From NCBI GenBank assembly GCA_028703175.1, contig JAQVNJ010000011.1, positions 1 to 64,000 of the forward strand: a DNA stretch of 64,000 nt, in the 5' to 3' direction. This stretch comes from JAAYCB01 sp012744395 (GTDB lineage: Bacteria; Planctomycetota; Planctomycetia; Pirellulales; Thermoguttaceae). Positions 26,033 through 35,192 of the stretch are shown here, piece by piece. The notes under the pieces were generated by a model. It had not been told where the DNA came from. It was given only the letters and a program-made list of their open reading frames with translations, and did no database searches. A program made the translations under genes and the position numbers. The stretch's first letter is position 1. Each line of letters starts with the position of its first letter.

Positions 26033-26121
26033 TCGTTTAACCCGAGAGCCAACGGCTCCGGCGGGAAATGCCCGAGCGGATCGCAGTGCCCGCGCGGCCC
26101 GTTGGCTCTGTGGTTAATCGA
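26033..26121. repeat. Long imperfect inverted repeat after the beta-propeller gene
   Basis: Left arm 26033-26055 and right arm 26099-26121 are nearly reverse complementary over 23 bases (shared core AGAGCCAACGG / CCGTTGGCTCT), with about 43 bases between them. It could fold into a hairpin in RNA from either strand. It lacks a T-run, so it is not a standard terminator, and may be another dispersed palindromic element. Confidence 0.6.
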
Positions 26122-26225
26122 TTGCTCGGCCCCGGCACGTGCAAGGGGCATTTCGTCTCAGGATGCCCGGGCACGCTCCGCGCTGGCTCGTGGCCACGGG
26201 AAACGGAACCTTGAACCTCCCTGGT

Positions 26226-26260
26226 TCATTATTCATCATTCGCCATTCGCCATTCTCTAC
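26226..26260. repeat. Heptanucleotide tandem array, five units
   Basis: Consecutive 7-mers TCATTAT, TCATCAT, TCGCCAT, TCGCCAT and TCTCTAC lie just at and beyond the 3-prime end of the HEAT-repeat gene, whose stop overlaps the last unit. Confidence 0.6.
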
Positions 26261-27111
26261 ACGAGCCTCTCCTTGTCCACCTCGAGCGCCCTCTGGGCGG
26301 CCTCGCGGACGTAGGCCTCCTTGGGGTCCGTGCGGCTCTCCATCAAGTAGCGGTAGATGGCGGCCGACTGCTTGGCCTTGCCGGCGGCGGCGAGCGTCTC
26401 GGCGAGCACGAAGCAGTGTTTGGCCGCCTGGATCCGCTCCCAGCCGGGCTTTGCGTCGGCGGCCTTTTTCAGCGCGTCGGCGGAATCCGCGTCGCCCATC
26501 CGCGAGAGACCCCAACCGGCGGCGATCCGGACCTCCGCATCCGGATCGGCGAGCGCCGCGCGGAGCGCGTCGGCCGAAGCGGTGTCCTTGATCGCCCCGA
26601 GCGATTGGATGATGTTCCGCCGGCACTTGCCCCGGGCGGCGGGCAGGGCGGCGCGGAACGCGTCGGCGGCCCCGTGGCGAATCGCCACCAGGGCCATCGA
26701 GGCCGGTTCGACCAACTCCTCGTCCAAGAGCAGCTTGCCCAGCGCGGCGGCGGCCTCCTTCCCCCCGGCCCACTGCAACTCCTGGCAGAGGAAGGCCTTG
26801 GTGTGCATGGGCCGCTCGCCGCCGAGCGCCTCGGCCAGCGTCTCGGTCAGCACCCTGCGGGCTTTCTCGTCTCGGCTGGCCAGCACGTGGTTGGCCAGGC
26901 AGTGCAGGGCGTAATGGGGTTTGACGTCTTCGCCGCTGCCCGGCGCGCCGAGCATCTCGATCAGGCCGGCGATCGACGGCCGGCCGCCCTCAGCAATCTG
27001 GGCGATTGCCTGCTCGATCTTCTGCTTGTCGATATTCTCGGTATACATCCCCCGGTCGTCCGGATCGGGCATTTCGCCGACCAGGCGCTTGAGTTCGTCG
27101 GAAACAGCCAT
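26257..27111 (-). CDS. HEAT-repeat protein
   Basis: The 284-residue, mostly helical protein carries HEAT/PBS-lyase-type repeats, clearest in the middle and C-terminal half (SLGAIKDTASADALRAALADPDAEVRIAAGWGLSRMGD and preceding blocks with ALVAIRHGAADAF). No enzymatic residues or signal peptide are seen; it is probably a cytoplasmic binding scaffold. It lies 45 bases downstream of the Gfo/Idh gene on the same strand and is likely co-transcribed with it. Its 3-prime end runs into a heptanucleotide repeat. Confidence 0.78.
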   Translation of the reverse strand: MAVSDELKRLVGEMPDPDDRGMYTENIDKQKIEQAIAQIAEGGRPSIAGLIEMLGAPGSGEDVKPHYALHCLANHVLASRDEKARRVLTETLAEALGGERPMHTKAFLCQELQWAGGKEAAAALGKLLLDEELVEPASMALVAIRHGAADAFRAALPAARGKCRRNIIQSLGAIKDTASADALRAALADPDAEVRIAAGWGLSRMGDADSADALKKAADAKPGWERIQAAKHCFVLAETLAAAGKAKQSAAIYRYLMESRTDPKEAYVREAAQRALEVDKERLV

Positions 27112-27156
27112 CGTTGATGCTCCTTGTGGATCGTGTTCTGTCTCTTGCCGCGAGGG

Positions 27157-28380
27157 TCAGATGTGCCAGGGGGCCCGCATCGGCTGGTGGACGAGCCGGT
27201 TGGCCTCTTCATCGCCGACGATCTCCTCCTGGACCGGATCGAAGCGCAGGACCCTGCCGGTGCGGAAGGCGATGTTGGCCAGGTGGTAGATCGTGGCGAC
27301 GCGGTGCGACGCCTCGGCGTGCCCGCCGGCCTGCCGGCGCGTGCGGATCGCGTCGGCGAATCGGACCAGGGGCGCGGGGTCGGCCATCGCGTCGAGCTTC
27401 TCCTGATCCTCCGGGCCGAGCATCGCGCGGATTTCCCGCTCCCCTTCGTTCCTTGGCTTCAGCCGGTCATAGGGCTTGCCCCACTCGCCGCTGTCGAGCA
27501 CGATTGTCAGGCCGTCGGCGTACTTCAACTCGCACCAGCCCCACATCCCGCAGGCCTCCGGGTGCGCCGGCGGCGCATGGGGCGTGATCTCGACCGGCGC
27601 GGTCAGGTCGCGGCCGTACTGGTAGGCGGGGCCGTCGAGCGAATGGTGAGCCATGTCCGCCAGCCCGCCCCCCTCGTAGTCCCAGTAGCCGCGGTGCGTG
27701 CCACCGAAGCGGTGCCCGTGGAATCCGCGGAGCGGCGCCGGCCCGCAGTACATGTTCCAATCGAGCCACTCCGGCGGGTCGGCCACCTGGTAGGCCACCT
27801 TGCCGCTCCACTGGCTGACCTTCTTGCCGCCCCGCTGGATGAGGACGGTGTCGCACTGCTTCAGCAGGCCGCTCTCGAATATCTTGCGAATCTTCTGGTT
27901 GGCGCCGAAGCGGCCGTAGGTGCCGACCTGGAAAATCCGCCCAAAGCGTTTTTCCGCGTCGGCCACGGCGCGGCCCTCGGCGATGAACCGCGTCATCGGC
28001 TTCTCGCAAAGCACGTCCTTGCCGGCCTCCATGGCGGCGATCGAAATCAGGGCGTGCCAGCCGGGATGCGTGGCGATCGCCACCACGTCGACGTCGCTTC
28101 GCTCCAGCACGCGGCGATAGTCCGTGTAGGTTGTCTTGCCATCGGCCTTGTCCTTGAACCGGACGTCGCACTCGGCGACCAGCCGCACCCCGGGGCCGAG
28201 CCCCTGGAAGGTCCCGCGGCTGCGGCCCCCGCAGCCGATCAGCGCGCCGCCAAACTGTTCGCTGGGGGCTTCCTCCCCCATCCCCAAAACGTGCCGCGGC
28301 ACGATCGTCGCGGCCGCGACTCCCGCCGCCGAGCCTTTGAGAAAACTCCGGCGGCTCACCTCGTGTCTCCCGCTTCGCAT
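27157..28380 (-). CDS. Exported Gfo/Idh/MocA family oxidoreductase (Tat signal)
   Basis: The 407-residue protein starts with a twin-arginine signal (RRSFLKGSAAGVAAATIVP). The dinucleotide-binding domain follows (ALIGCGGRSRGTF, lacking the second canonical Gly position), then CEKPMTRFIAEG near residue 130 and the C-terminal GFO_IDH_C-type domain with GGLADMAHHSLDGPAYQ. Planctomycetes export many such proteins; substrates are usually unknown sugars. The start at 28380 (MRSGRHEVS) is preceded by GGAGGGG. The frame reaching 28731 would run through a dispersed palindrome and is rejected. The HEAT-repeat gene follows on the same strand. Confidence 0.87.
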   Translation of the reverse strand: MRSGRHEVSRRSFLKGSAAGVAAATIVPRHVLGMGEEAPSEQFGGALIGCGGRSRGTFQGLGPGVRLVAECDVRFKDKADGKTTYTDYRRVLERSDVDVVAIATHPGWHALISIAAMEAGKDVLCEKPMTRFIAEGRAVADAEKRFGRIFQVGTYGRFGANQKIRKIFESGLLKQCDTVLIQRGGKKVSQWSGKVAYQVADPPEWLDWNMYCGPAPLRGFHGHRFGGTHRGYWDYEGGGLADMAHHSLDGPAYQYGRDLTAPVEITPHAPPAHPEACGMWGWCELKYADGLTIVLDSGEWGKPYDRLKPRNEGEREIRAMLGPEDQEKLDAMADPAPLVRFADAIRTRRQAGGHAEASHRVATIYHLANIAFRTGRVLRFDPVQEEIVGDEEANRLVHQPMRAPWHI

Positions 28381-28624
28381 CGATTCCCCTCCGTTAACGG
28401 TTTGGCGGGGCGCCGACGCGCCCCGCTGGATGGAAAACGCCGATCGGCCGCAGGGGCGGCTCGAGCCGGCTTCTGCCGAACGGCGGCGGTCGCCGCCGAA
28501 CGGCAGTGGTCGCCCCGCGATCCGGCAGGCAGTACAATAACCAATTGTGAATCGGTTTGCACGTCCAACGCGCGGGGCAAGCCCGCCCGGCGAGCGGGTG
28601 GGGGGCGGCGCTGCGCGGAGCGGA

Positions 28625-28650
28625 GGTTCCCAAGCGGGAGCTTGGAAACC
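28625..28650. repeat. Copy 5 of the 26-bp dispersed palindrome
   Basis: Arms GGTTCCCAAGC and GCTTGGAAACC with a GGG centre. It lies in the 319-base divergent gap (28381-28699) between the Gfo/Idh and GH28-like genes. Nothing else was recognised in that gap. Confidence 0.85.
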
Positions 28651-28699
28651 GGGAAGAGAGAACCAGCTCGCCGTGGCGAGAAAAGGAAACGTCGAAGAA

Positions 28700-30109
28700 A
28701 TGGCCTCCTCGTTCACAGAGAGTCTCTGCAAAACCCTCGTGGCCTTGCTGGCCGCTTGCCTTGTGGCGGCGATTGCCCGGGCGGAAGTCGTTACCTATCC
28801 GGCGCCGCCGGAAGAGAGGCTCTCGCAGGACTACCAGGTCTGGGCCGGCGGCCAGCCGGTCGACGTGTATACGGCGCGCGTGCTCGATCCGCCCTTCGCC
28901 GGCAAGCAGTGGGATTTCGGCGGACCCTACGCGTTCGCCAATTTCGACCTCTCCGGGCCGGTGAGCGTGCGGATCGTCTCCAAGCGGCCGGTCCGCCAGA
29001 CGCGGATCCGCCCCGCCTCGGCGAAGGTTGCGCTGGAAGTGGTCGACGACCACACCCTGCTCCTGTCGCTCCCCGGCCCGACGAAAATCAGCGTCGAGCC
29101 GGAAGGCAAGCACGGACCGCTGTTGCTGTTTGCCAACCCGCTCGAAACCGCCGCGCCCGCACCGGACGATCCCGGCGTGATCTATTTCGGGCCCGGCACG
29201 CACCAGCCCGGCGCGATCGAGGTCGGCGACAACCAGACTCTGTACCTTGCCGGCGGGTCGGTCGTCAAAGGGGCCGTGATCGCGCGGGGGTCGAACATCC
29301 GCATCCGCGGCCGGGGCATCCTCGACGGTTCCGACTACGAGTGGCGCAAGGGCCCCCACGGCGTGACAATCGGCATCTACGGGGCGGACGTGACGCTCTG
29401 CGGGATCACGATCCGCGGCTCGTCGCACTGGACGATCGTCCCCCGGGGCAGCCGGCGCGTCACGATCCGCAACGTGAAGCTCTGCAACAGCCGCGTGCAG
29501 AACGATGACGGCATCAATCCCTGCAACAGCCAGGACGTGCTGATCACCGACTGCTTCATCCGCAGCGACGACGACTGCGTGGCCCTGAAGGGGCTCGCCT
29601 TCGAGGGCGAGAACAGCAACGTCGAGCGGATCACCGTCGAGAATTCGATCCTCTGGTGCGATCGCGCCCGGGTGTTCCTCCTCGGTCACGAGAGCCGCGC
29701 CGAGTGGATGCGCGGCGTGACCTTGCGGAACCTGGACATCATCCATTTCGCGATGACGCCGTTTCTTCTCGAGCCGGGCGAGGACATGCGGCTCGCCGAT
29801 GTGACAATCGACGACGTGAGAATCCACGGCGAGGGCCAGGACGAGCTGATCCGGCTCCGCCCGGTGGTCAACCAGTACATGCACAAGCAGACGCCCGGCT
29901 TGATTCGGAACATCCAGTTCAAGAACGTCACGCTCGAAGGCAGGCCGGGCGCCTACCGCATCCAACTGGCCGGCGCGGACGCCGAGCACGATGTCCGCGA
30001 AGTGGCGTTCGAGAACGTCTCGATCCGCGGCGCGCCGCTCTCGGCCGACTCGGCCAATCTCGGCCTTGGCGAGCACGTTCGAGGGGTTCGTTTCGGAACG
30101 CCTCAATAG
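28700..30109 (+). CDS. Secreted glycoside hydrolase family 28 (polygalacturonase-like) protein
   Basis: The 469-residue protein has a signal peptide (TLVALLAACLVAAIARA, residues about 12-28), a short beta-sandwich-like N-terminal domain, and a right-handed parallel beta-helix with the GH28 catalytic signatures. QNDDGINPCNS supplies one Asp and SDDDCVALKG supplies the Asp pair. It should cleave alpha-1,4-linked galacturonate or a related uronan or rhamnogalacturonan. The ATG at 28700 is chosen because the upstream frame crosses the palindromic repeat. This gene points to plant- or algal-pectin-like substrates and fits the uronate-like chemistry suggested at 3.3-7 kb. Confidence 0.85.
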   Translation: MASSFTESLCKTLVALLAACLVAAIARAEVVTYPAPPEERLSQDYQVWAGGQPVDVYTARVLDPPFAGKQWDFGGPYAFANFDLSGPVSVRIVSKRPVRQTRIRPASAKVALEVVDDHTLLLSLPGPTKISVEPEGKHGPLLLFANPLETAAPAPDDPGVIYFGPGTHQPGAIEVGDNQTLYLAGGSVVKGAVIARGSNIRIRGRGILDGSDYEWRKGPHGVTIGIYGADVTLCGITIRGSSHWTIVPRGSRRVTIRNVKLCNSRVQNDDGINPCNSQDVLITDCFIRSDDDCVALKGLAFEGENSNVERITVENSILWCDRARVFLLGHESRAEWMRGVTLRNLDIIHFAMTPFLLEPGEDMRLADVTIDDVRIHGEGQDELIRLRPVVNQYMHKQTPGLIRNIQFKNVTLEGRPGAYRIQLAGADAEHDVREVAFENVSIRGAPLSADSANLGLGEHVRGVRFGTPQ

Positions 30110-30149
30110 GCTGCCGGGGCGCCGGGCGACGGTCTGCGGCGAGCCGTCC

Positions 30150-30908
30150 CTATACGCCGGAAAGCTCGTGGCGTAATCGCTTGAGGACCCGGTATTTCGC
30201 CTGCCGCACCGCGCTGCGGCTCATTTCGAGCGAGTCGGCCGCCTCGGCGGCGGTCCGATTCTGAACCGCCATCTGCCAGAAAGCCTCCCAGGTCGTGTCA
30301 TCGAAATCGGGCCGAATCGTCTGGAGCACGCGATGGACCATGGCCACGTCGGGAGATGGCGTCTTCAAATCGTCGGGCTCTCTCAGCTCCGGTTCGTGTG
30401 CGACGGTCTGTTCGAGGGCTTCCTCGCCTGTCGCCGCCGCGCCGGCCCGGACGCGGAAGTGGTCCATCAGCTTGCTGCGGGCGATCGTCCAGAGCCAGCC
30501 GCGAAACCCCTCCGCGGGGCGATCGGCGTCAAGGTCGCCGATGTACATCGCCACGGCACGAAACACCTCCTGCACCACGTCGGCCGAGTCCGCCGACTGC
30601 AACCCGGCTGTTCGAGCCCAACGGTAGATCATCGGCCCGTAGAGATTGACCATCCGAGTCCAGGCCTGGGGATCGCGGGCCTTGACCTGCCCGAGCACCT
30701 GGCTCGACAGAGACTCCGGGTCGGTCGCTTCAACTCGTGCAGCGGCATTCTGGCGATCCGGCGGTCCCGGGTCGGTTGAGTTCGGCCGATGCACGTCAGG
30801 GCTGCTCACGGATAGGGTCTCGCTCGACGGATCCCCGGTGGATCGAATGATATGGCGATAGGTTGCTAGGCCGGGTAGCTTGGATGACTCTTTTCGGCTC
30901 GCGGTCAC
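30150..30908 (-). CDS. ECF-type RNA polymerase sigma factor
   Basis: The 252-residue protein has sigma region 2 (AWTRMVNLYGPMIYRWAR to VVQEVFRAV and FRGWLWTIARSKLMDHFR) and region 4 (DTTWEAFWQMAVQNRTAAEAADSLEMSRSAVRQAKYRVLKRL). That is the standard ECF order. About 65 N-terminal residues are Ser/Pro/Asp-rich and not part of the fold. The start is GTG at 30908 because no later in-frame start precedes region 2. It converges with the GH28-like gene (40-base gap) and lacks an adjacent anti-sigma gene. Its target genes are unknown. Confidence 0.85.
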   Translation of the reverse strand: MTASRKESSKLPGLATYRHIIRSTGDPSSETLSVSSPDVHRPNSTDPGPPDRQNAAARVEATDPESLSSQVLGQVKARDPQAWTRMVNLYGPMIYRWARTAGLQSADSADVVQEVFRAVAMYIGDLDADRPAEGFRGWLWTIARSKLMDHFRVRAGAAATGEEALEQTVAHEPELREPDDLKTPSPDVAMVHRVLQTIRPDFDDTTWEAFWQMAVQNRTAAEAADSLEMSRSAVRQAKYRVLKRLRHELSGV

Positions 30909-31506
30909 GTCAGCCCCCCACGATAGGACAAAGGTCTATGTTAGCAGAAAAAGCCGCGGATCTGAAGCAAGGGCCCCGCGCGATCCTGACTCAGGTTGGA
31001 TCACCGGGGGGGCTAGTGAGCGAAATAAAGGGGGGCATTGTGCGGCCTAAAGTGGTGCCCTTCGCCCCAGGGCGCCAGTCGCCCCGCCCGCAGGCGGCGA
31101 CAGCGTCGGAGTCGGCGATGCTCGGCACGACAACCATCGGCAAATGCTCCGGCGGATTTCCATGCGGCGCGGACGGAACGGGCTCCGACTCCCGTGCGGC
31201 CGACTTAAGATACCTGGAGGGCAGCAAATCGCGCGCCGGGGCGGCGAGGGACGCCGGAATGTCAGCGTTTTGGGGCGATTCTCCATGGTCGTAGGGGCAA
31301 TCCGCGGGGGCGTATACCGATTCGATCCGGAGGCCGGCGATGCTCGGCGGCAACCCGATGATGCTGGAACACAACGGCCCGCCGGCACGCATCCAGCGGA
31401 GAAGTCGCCCGGGGTCGCCCCGCCCGAACAGGCGCGGAGCGCGTTGGCGGCCCCTCGGGGCCGGTTCCCGGCCAATCCTGGGATCGTTGCGGATTCGGCC
31501 CAGCCG
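30909..31506. other. Non-coding stretch between the sigma factor and glyA
   Basis: About 600 bases with several G-runs (for example near 31010-31040) but no reading frame with homology-like features, no RNA gene and no clear repeat. It holds the upstream region of the sigma factor. Confidence 0.45.
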
Positions 31507-32832
<1,326 letters not shown>

Positions 32833-33028
32833 CGTGGAACTTCCGTTCGGAGAAGGCGAATAAAGGTCGGCGGGCCAGCAGCACGGCCGCGAACCGACTC
32901 TGCCGGCGCCGGTGAGCGTCGGCCAGGCACGGGGCGGGAGGGCTTCGTCGGCGTGACCGGTCCCGTCCGGCAGGCTTCGCAAAGCCACGACCCTCAGGGC
33001 CAGTCCTGAAGGCGGCGCCAAACCCTCC

Positions 33029-33057
33029 AAGATAATGGCGGGCAGACGATGCGGCAA
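33029..33057 (-). promoter_or_regulatory. Candidate promoter upstream of glyA
   Basis: On the minus strand TTGCCG (33052-33057) and TATCTT (33029-33034) are 17 bases apart, about 200 bases before the glyA start. The boxes match the consensus only moderately. The rest of the 530-base gap (32833-33362) holds no gene and no riboswitch I recognise. Confidence 0.3.
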
Positions 33058-33362
33058 GCGGCCTCGCCGAGCCGGAACAATCGGTTTTTTTGATCCGTTC
33101 CTGCAACGGGGCGGCGGCCCGGGTAAACAATTCTCCCGTCGCGGCCAGGTTTCTCCGCTTTCGCAGCGACCCCGGTGCCGCGGAGAAAAGACGGGCACAG
33201 CCCCCGCCGGTCGAGCCCTTCCGGAAAAGACAGTCCCGCTGGCCGAACAGGCTGGGCCGCCCGCTCAGGAAACACCGGCTAGCACACACACACAGTCTCC
33301 TGAAACGATACGCAAGGGAGCGTTTGCCGCTTCTCGCCCCGCGCGTCCGGCCGCCGGGATTG

Positions 33363-33878
33363 TCAGACCAGGATGCTCTTCAGAGCGACAAACCCCGGAT
33401 GCTTGCGAATCGGGTCGAAGTCCGGCTCCGTCTCCACCTTCTCGCGAAAACCGGGCTGGAGCCTCAGGGCCCTGGACAGATGCCGCACAGAGCCCTGGAA
33501 CTCGCCGGTCAGGCTCAGGTAACAAGCCAGGTTATAGTGCAGGATCGCCTGGTTGGGAGAGTGATCCAGGGCCCGCTGCATCGCACCGATGGCCCGATCG
33601 AGTCTGCCCACGCGCTTGTAACACCATGCCATCGCCAGAAGAATATGCGCATCCTCGGGCGACAGGACCGCTGCCGTCGACAAGGAGGCAAGCGCCTCGC
33701 AATACCGTTCCATCGAGCGGAGCGACTCGCCCATCAGATACAGCCCATGGACTCCCAGCTGCTCCGGGCTGCCAAGCTGCTGAAGAATCTCCAGCGCCGA
33801 TTCGGGCATTTCCAGCTCCAGGTAGCCTTCCGCCTGGCGGCAAGCATGCATCTGGCGAACTCTATCTCGGTCGGTCAC
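33363..33878 (-). CDS. Tetratricopeptide repeat protein
   Basis: The 171-residue protein has helical pairs of TPR type: AEGYLELEMPESALEILQQLG, HGLYLMGESLRSMERYCEAL, ILLAMAWCYKRVGRLDRAIGAMQRALDHSPN and LHYNLACYLSLTGEFQGSVRHLSRALRLQPG. A C-terminal helix ends DPIRKHPGFVALKSI, a tail common in planctomycete TPR proteins. It should act as a protein-binding adaptor. The start is set at GTG 33878 (VTDRDRVRQM), because the longer frame to 34046 is Cys/Gly-rich and lacks repeats; ATG 33848 is a further alternative. Confidence 0.75.
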   Translation of the reverse strand: MTDRDRVRQMHACRQAEGYLELEMPESALEILQQLGSPEQLGVHGLYLMGESLRSMERYCEALASLSTAAVLSPEDAHILLAMAWCYKRVGRLDRAIGAMQRALDHSPNQAILHYNLACYLSLTGEFQGSVRHLSRALRLQPGFREKVETEPDFDPIRKHPGFVALKSILV

Positions 33879-34488
33879 GATCGCAGGTCCTGCAAGGCAT
33901 GAATCAAAGAGACTGACAAACCGGTCCGGAACGGTCCCCGTGCCGCAGCCAAACATCCGGCACTTCTCCGAACCCAGTAGAATCCTATGCAAACCGGTCG
34001 AGTTTGTCACCTGGTATTCTGGACAGCCGTTCTCCAACTCCGGCACACGACTGAGCTGGAAGACACCGCAACCGCAAACCGCGGATGCCAGGCTATCCGT
34101 CCGGGCAAAGAGAGAACGGAAAAACGTTCCGGCGTATGCATCTGTGGAGCCAAATCACCCCCCGTTGAAAGCGGGGTGGCGCGTCGGCTCCGCCCTGGTG
34201 ATTCTCATCGCGTGCGTGCGGGGCGCTGCCCGTCGGCCGCAAGGTTGCCGAAAAGAAGCAAGGCCGGCGCCGGGCGTTGCCCTTAAGCCACGGTACGCCG
34301 CCCGGGCAAGGACGCGAAAGGAGCGCCGATACAGTTGCCGTCAAATGGGTTGCGCGCAATCGCCCGAGCCCCGGGGCCGGCTTCGGCCCACGCCTTGCTA
34401 GCTTGCCGAGGTGGCAGAACGCGGTGCGGCCCGCGAAATTACCCATCCCAACCGAGCATCGCACCTGCCGCTTTTTTGGAGAATCGCG
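33879..34488. other. Intergenic region with a small hairpin
   Basis: About 610 bases without a credible gene. A hairpin CACCCC/GGGGTG with the loop CCGTTGAAAGC lies at 34156-34178, a form that resembles dispersed planctomycete palindromes, but no second copy is in this window. A T6 run occurs at 34472-34477. Confidence 0.4.
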
Positions 34489-34803
34489 GTGCGCTGGGTC
34501 GGCTGGATTCTGGTGGTCTTGCTTGCCGTCGCCTGGTTGGCGGTGGAACTGCCGCCCCTGGTGGCATCGAAACCACCCAATGACCAAGGACTCTGGCGAC
34601 GAACCCGCAACGGTTGGGAGCGGGCGGACTGGCTGCTCCCGCAACCGGCGCCGCCCCCTTTCGGCGTGCATCCGGCCGGTCTGGCGTTGCTCCAGGTGAT
34701 CGCCTCGGTCGGCGGGCTGTGCCTCGCTCGGTCGCAAGGTTCGGCCCGGCCGGTCTCTCCAATGCGGAGACAGGGCAAGGTTCAAGGTTCAATTTCCAAT
34801 TGA
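34489..34803 (+). CDS. Small membrane-anchored hypothetical protein
   Basis: The 104-residue frame starts with GTG 34489, seven bases after GGAG (34478-34481). An immediate membrane helix is present (WVGWILVVLLAVAWLAVEL, residues 4-22), then a short soluble part with LWRRTRNGWERADWL, and a second weakly hydrophobic stretch (about residues 65-80). The Trp/Arg-rich motif is one I associate with small planctomycete membrane proteins, without known function. The C-terminal 20 residues are low-complexity. It stands alone in a gene-poor stretch. Confidence 0.5.
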   Translation: MRWVGWILVVLLAVAWLAVELPPLVASKPPNDQGLWRRTRNGWERADWLLPQPAPPPFGVHPAGLALLQVIASVGGLCLARSQGSARPVSPMRRQGKVQGSISN

Positions 34804-35192
34804 CCAGATTTGCCGGGCTGGGCCGCTGATCGGGAGCACCGAACTGGCGGGGAGTGCGGCTGGTGAAGCTGGATTCGGAATCTCGCCGGACCTGGAAAAC
34901 AATCCGTTCTTAAGCCCTTCTGGCGATATGAGTTGCGCCACCGCTCCGCGCTGCCGGCGGAAACAATGCCGGAGCGGCACGCACGAATTCTCCTTCGCCC
35001 GGACACTAATCAGGTAGAGGCCCGTTGCGGTTCCCCATTGTTACGTGGGAACGATCGCTCGGACGGATTGTCCGGATTGTTCGCGGAAAAACGTGCTCCG
35101 CTCCAGGGTCGGCCCGGGGACGCGTGCTGCCAGAAAGGCGGACCATCCCGCTGCGCTCCGCCCCGGACACCGAAACGAAAGAAGACCTGGCA
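34804..35192. other. Upstream region of the FecR-like gene
   Basis: About 390 bases with no recognised gene or repeat. Confidence 0.4.

Noticed and set aside
32833..33362. Riboswitch upstream of glyA
   Set aside because: The long leader invited a glycine-type riboswitch, but none of its conserved core sequences is present.
34385..34480. tRNA-like sequence (GCCGAGGTGGCAGAA near 34397)
   Set aside because: It resembles the 5-prime half of Leu/Ser-type tRNAs, but no T-arm, no anticodon stem and no acceptor closure could be found.
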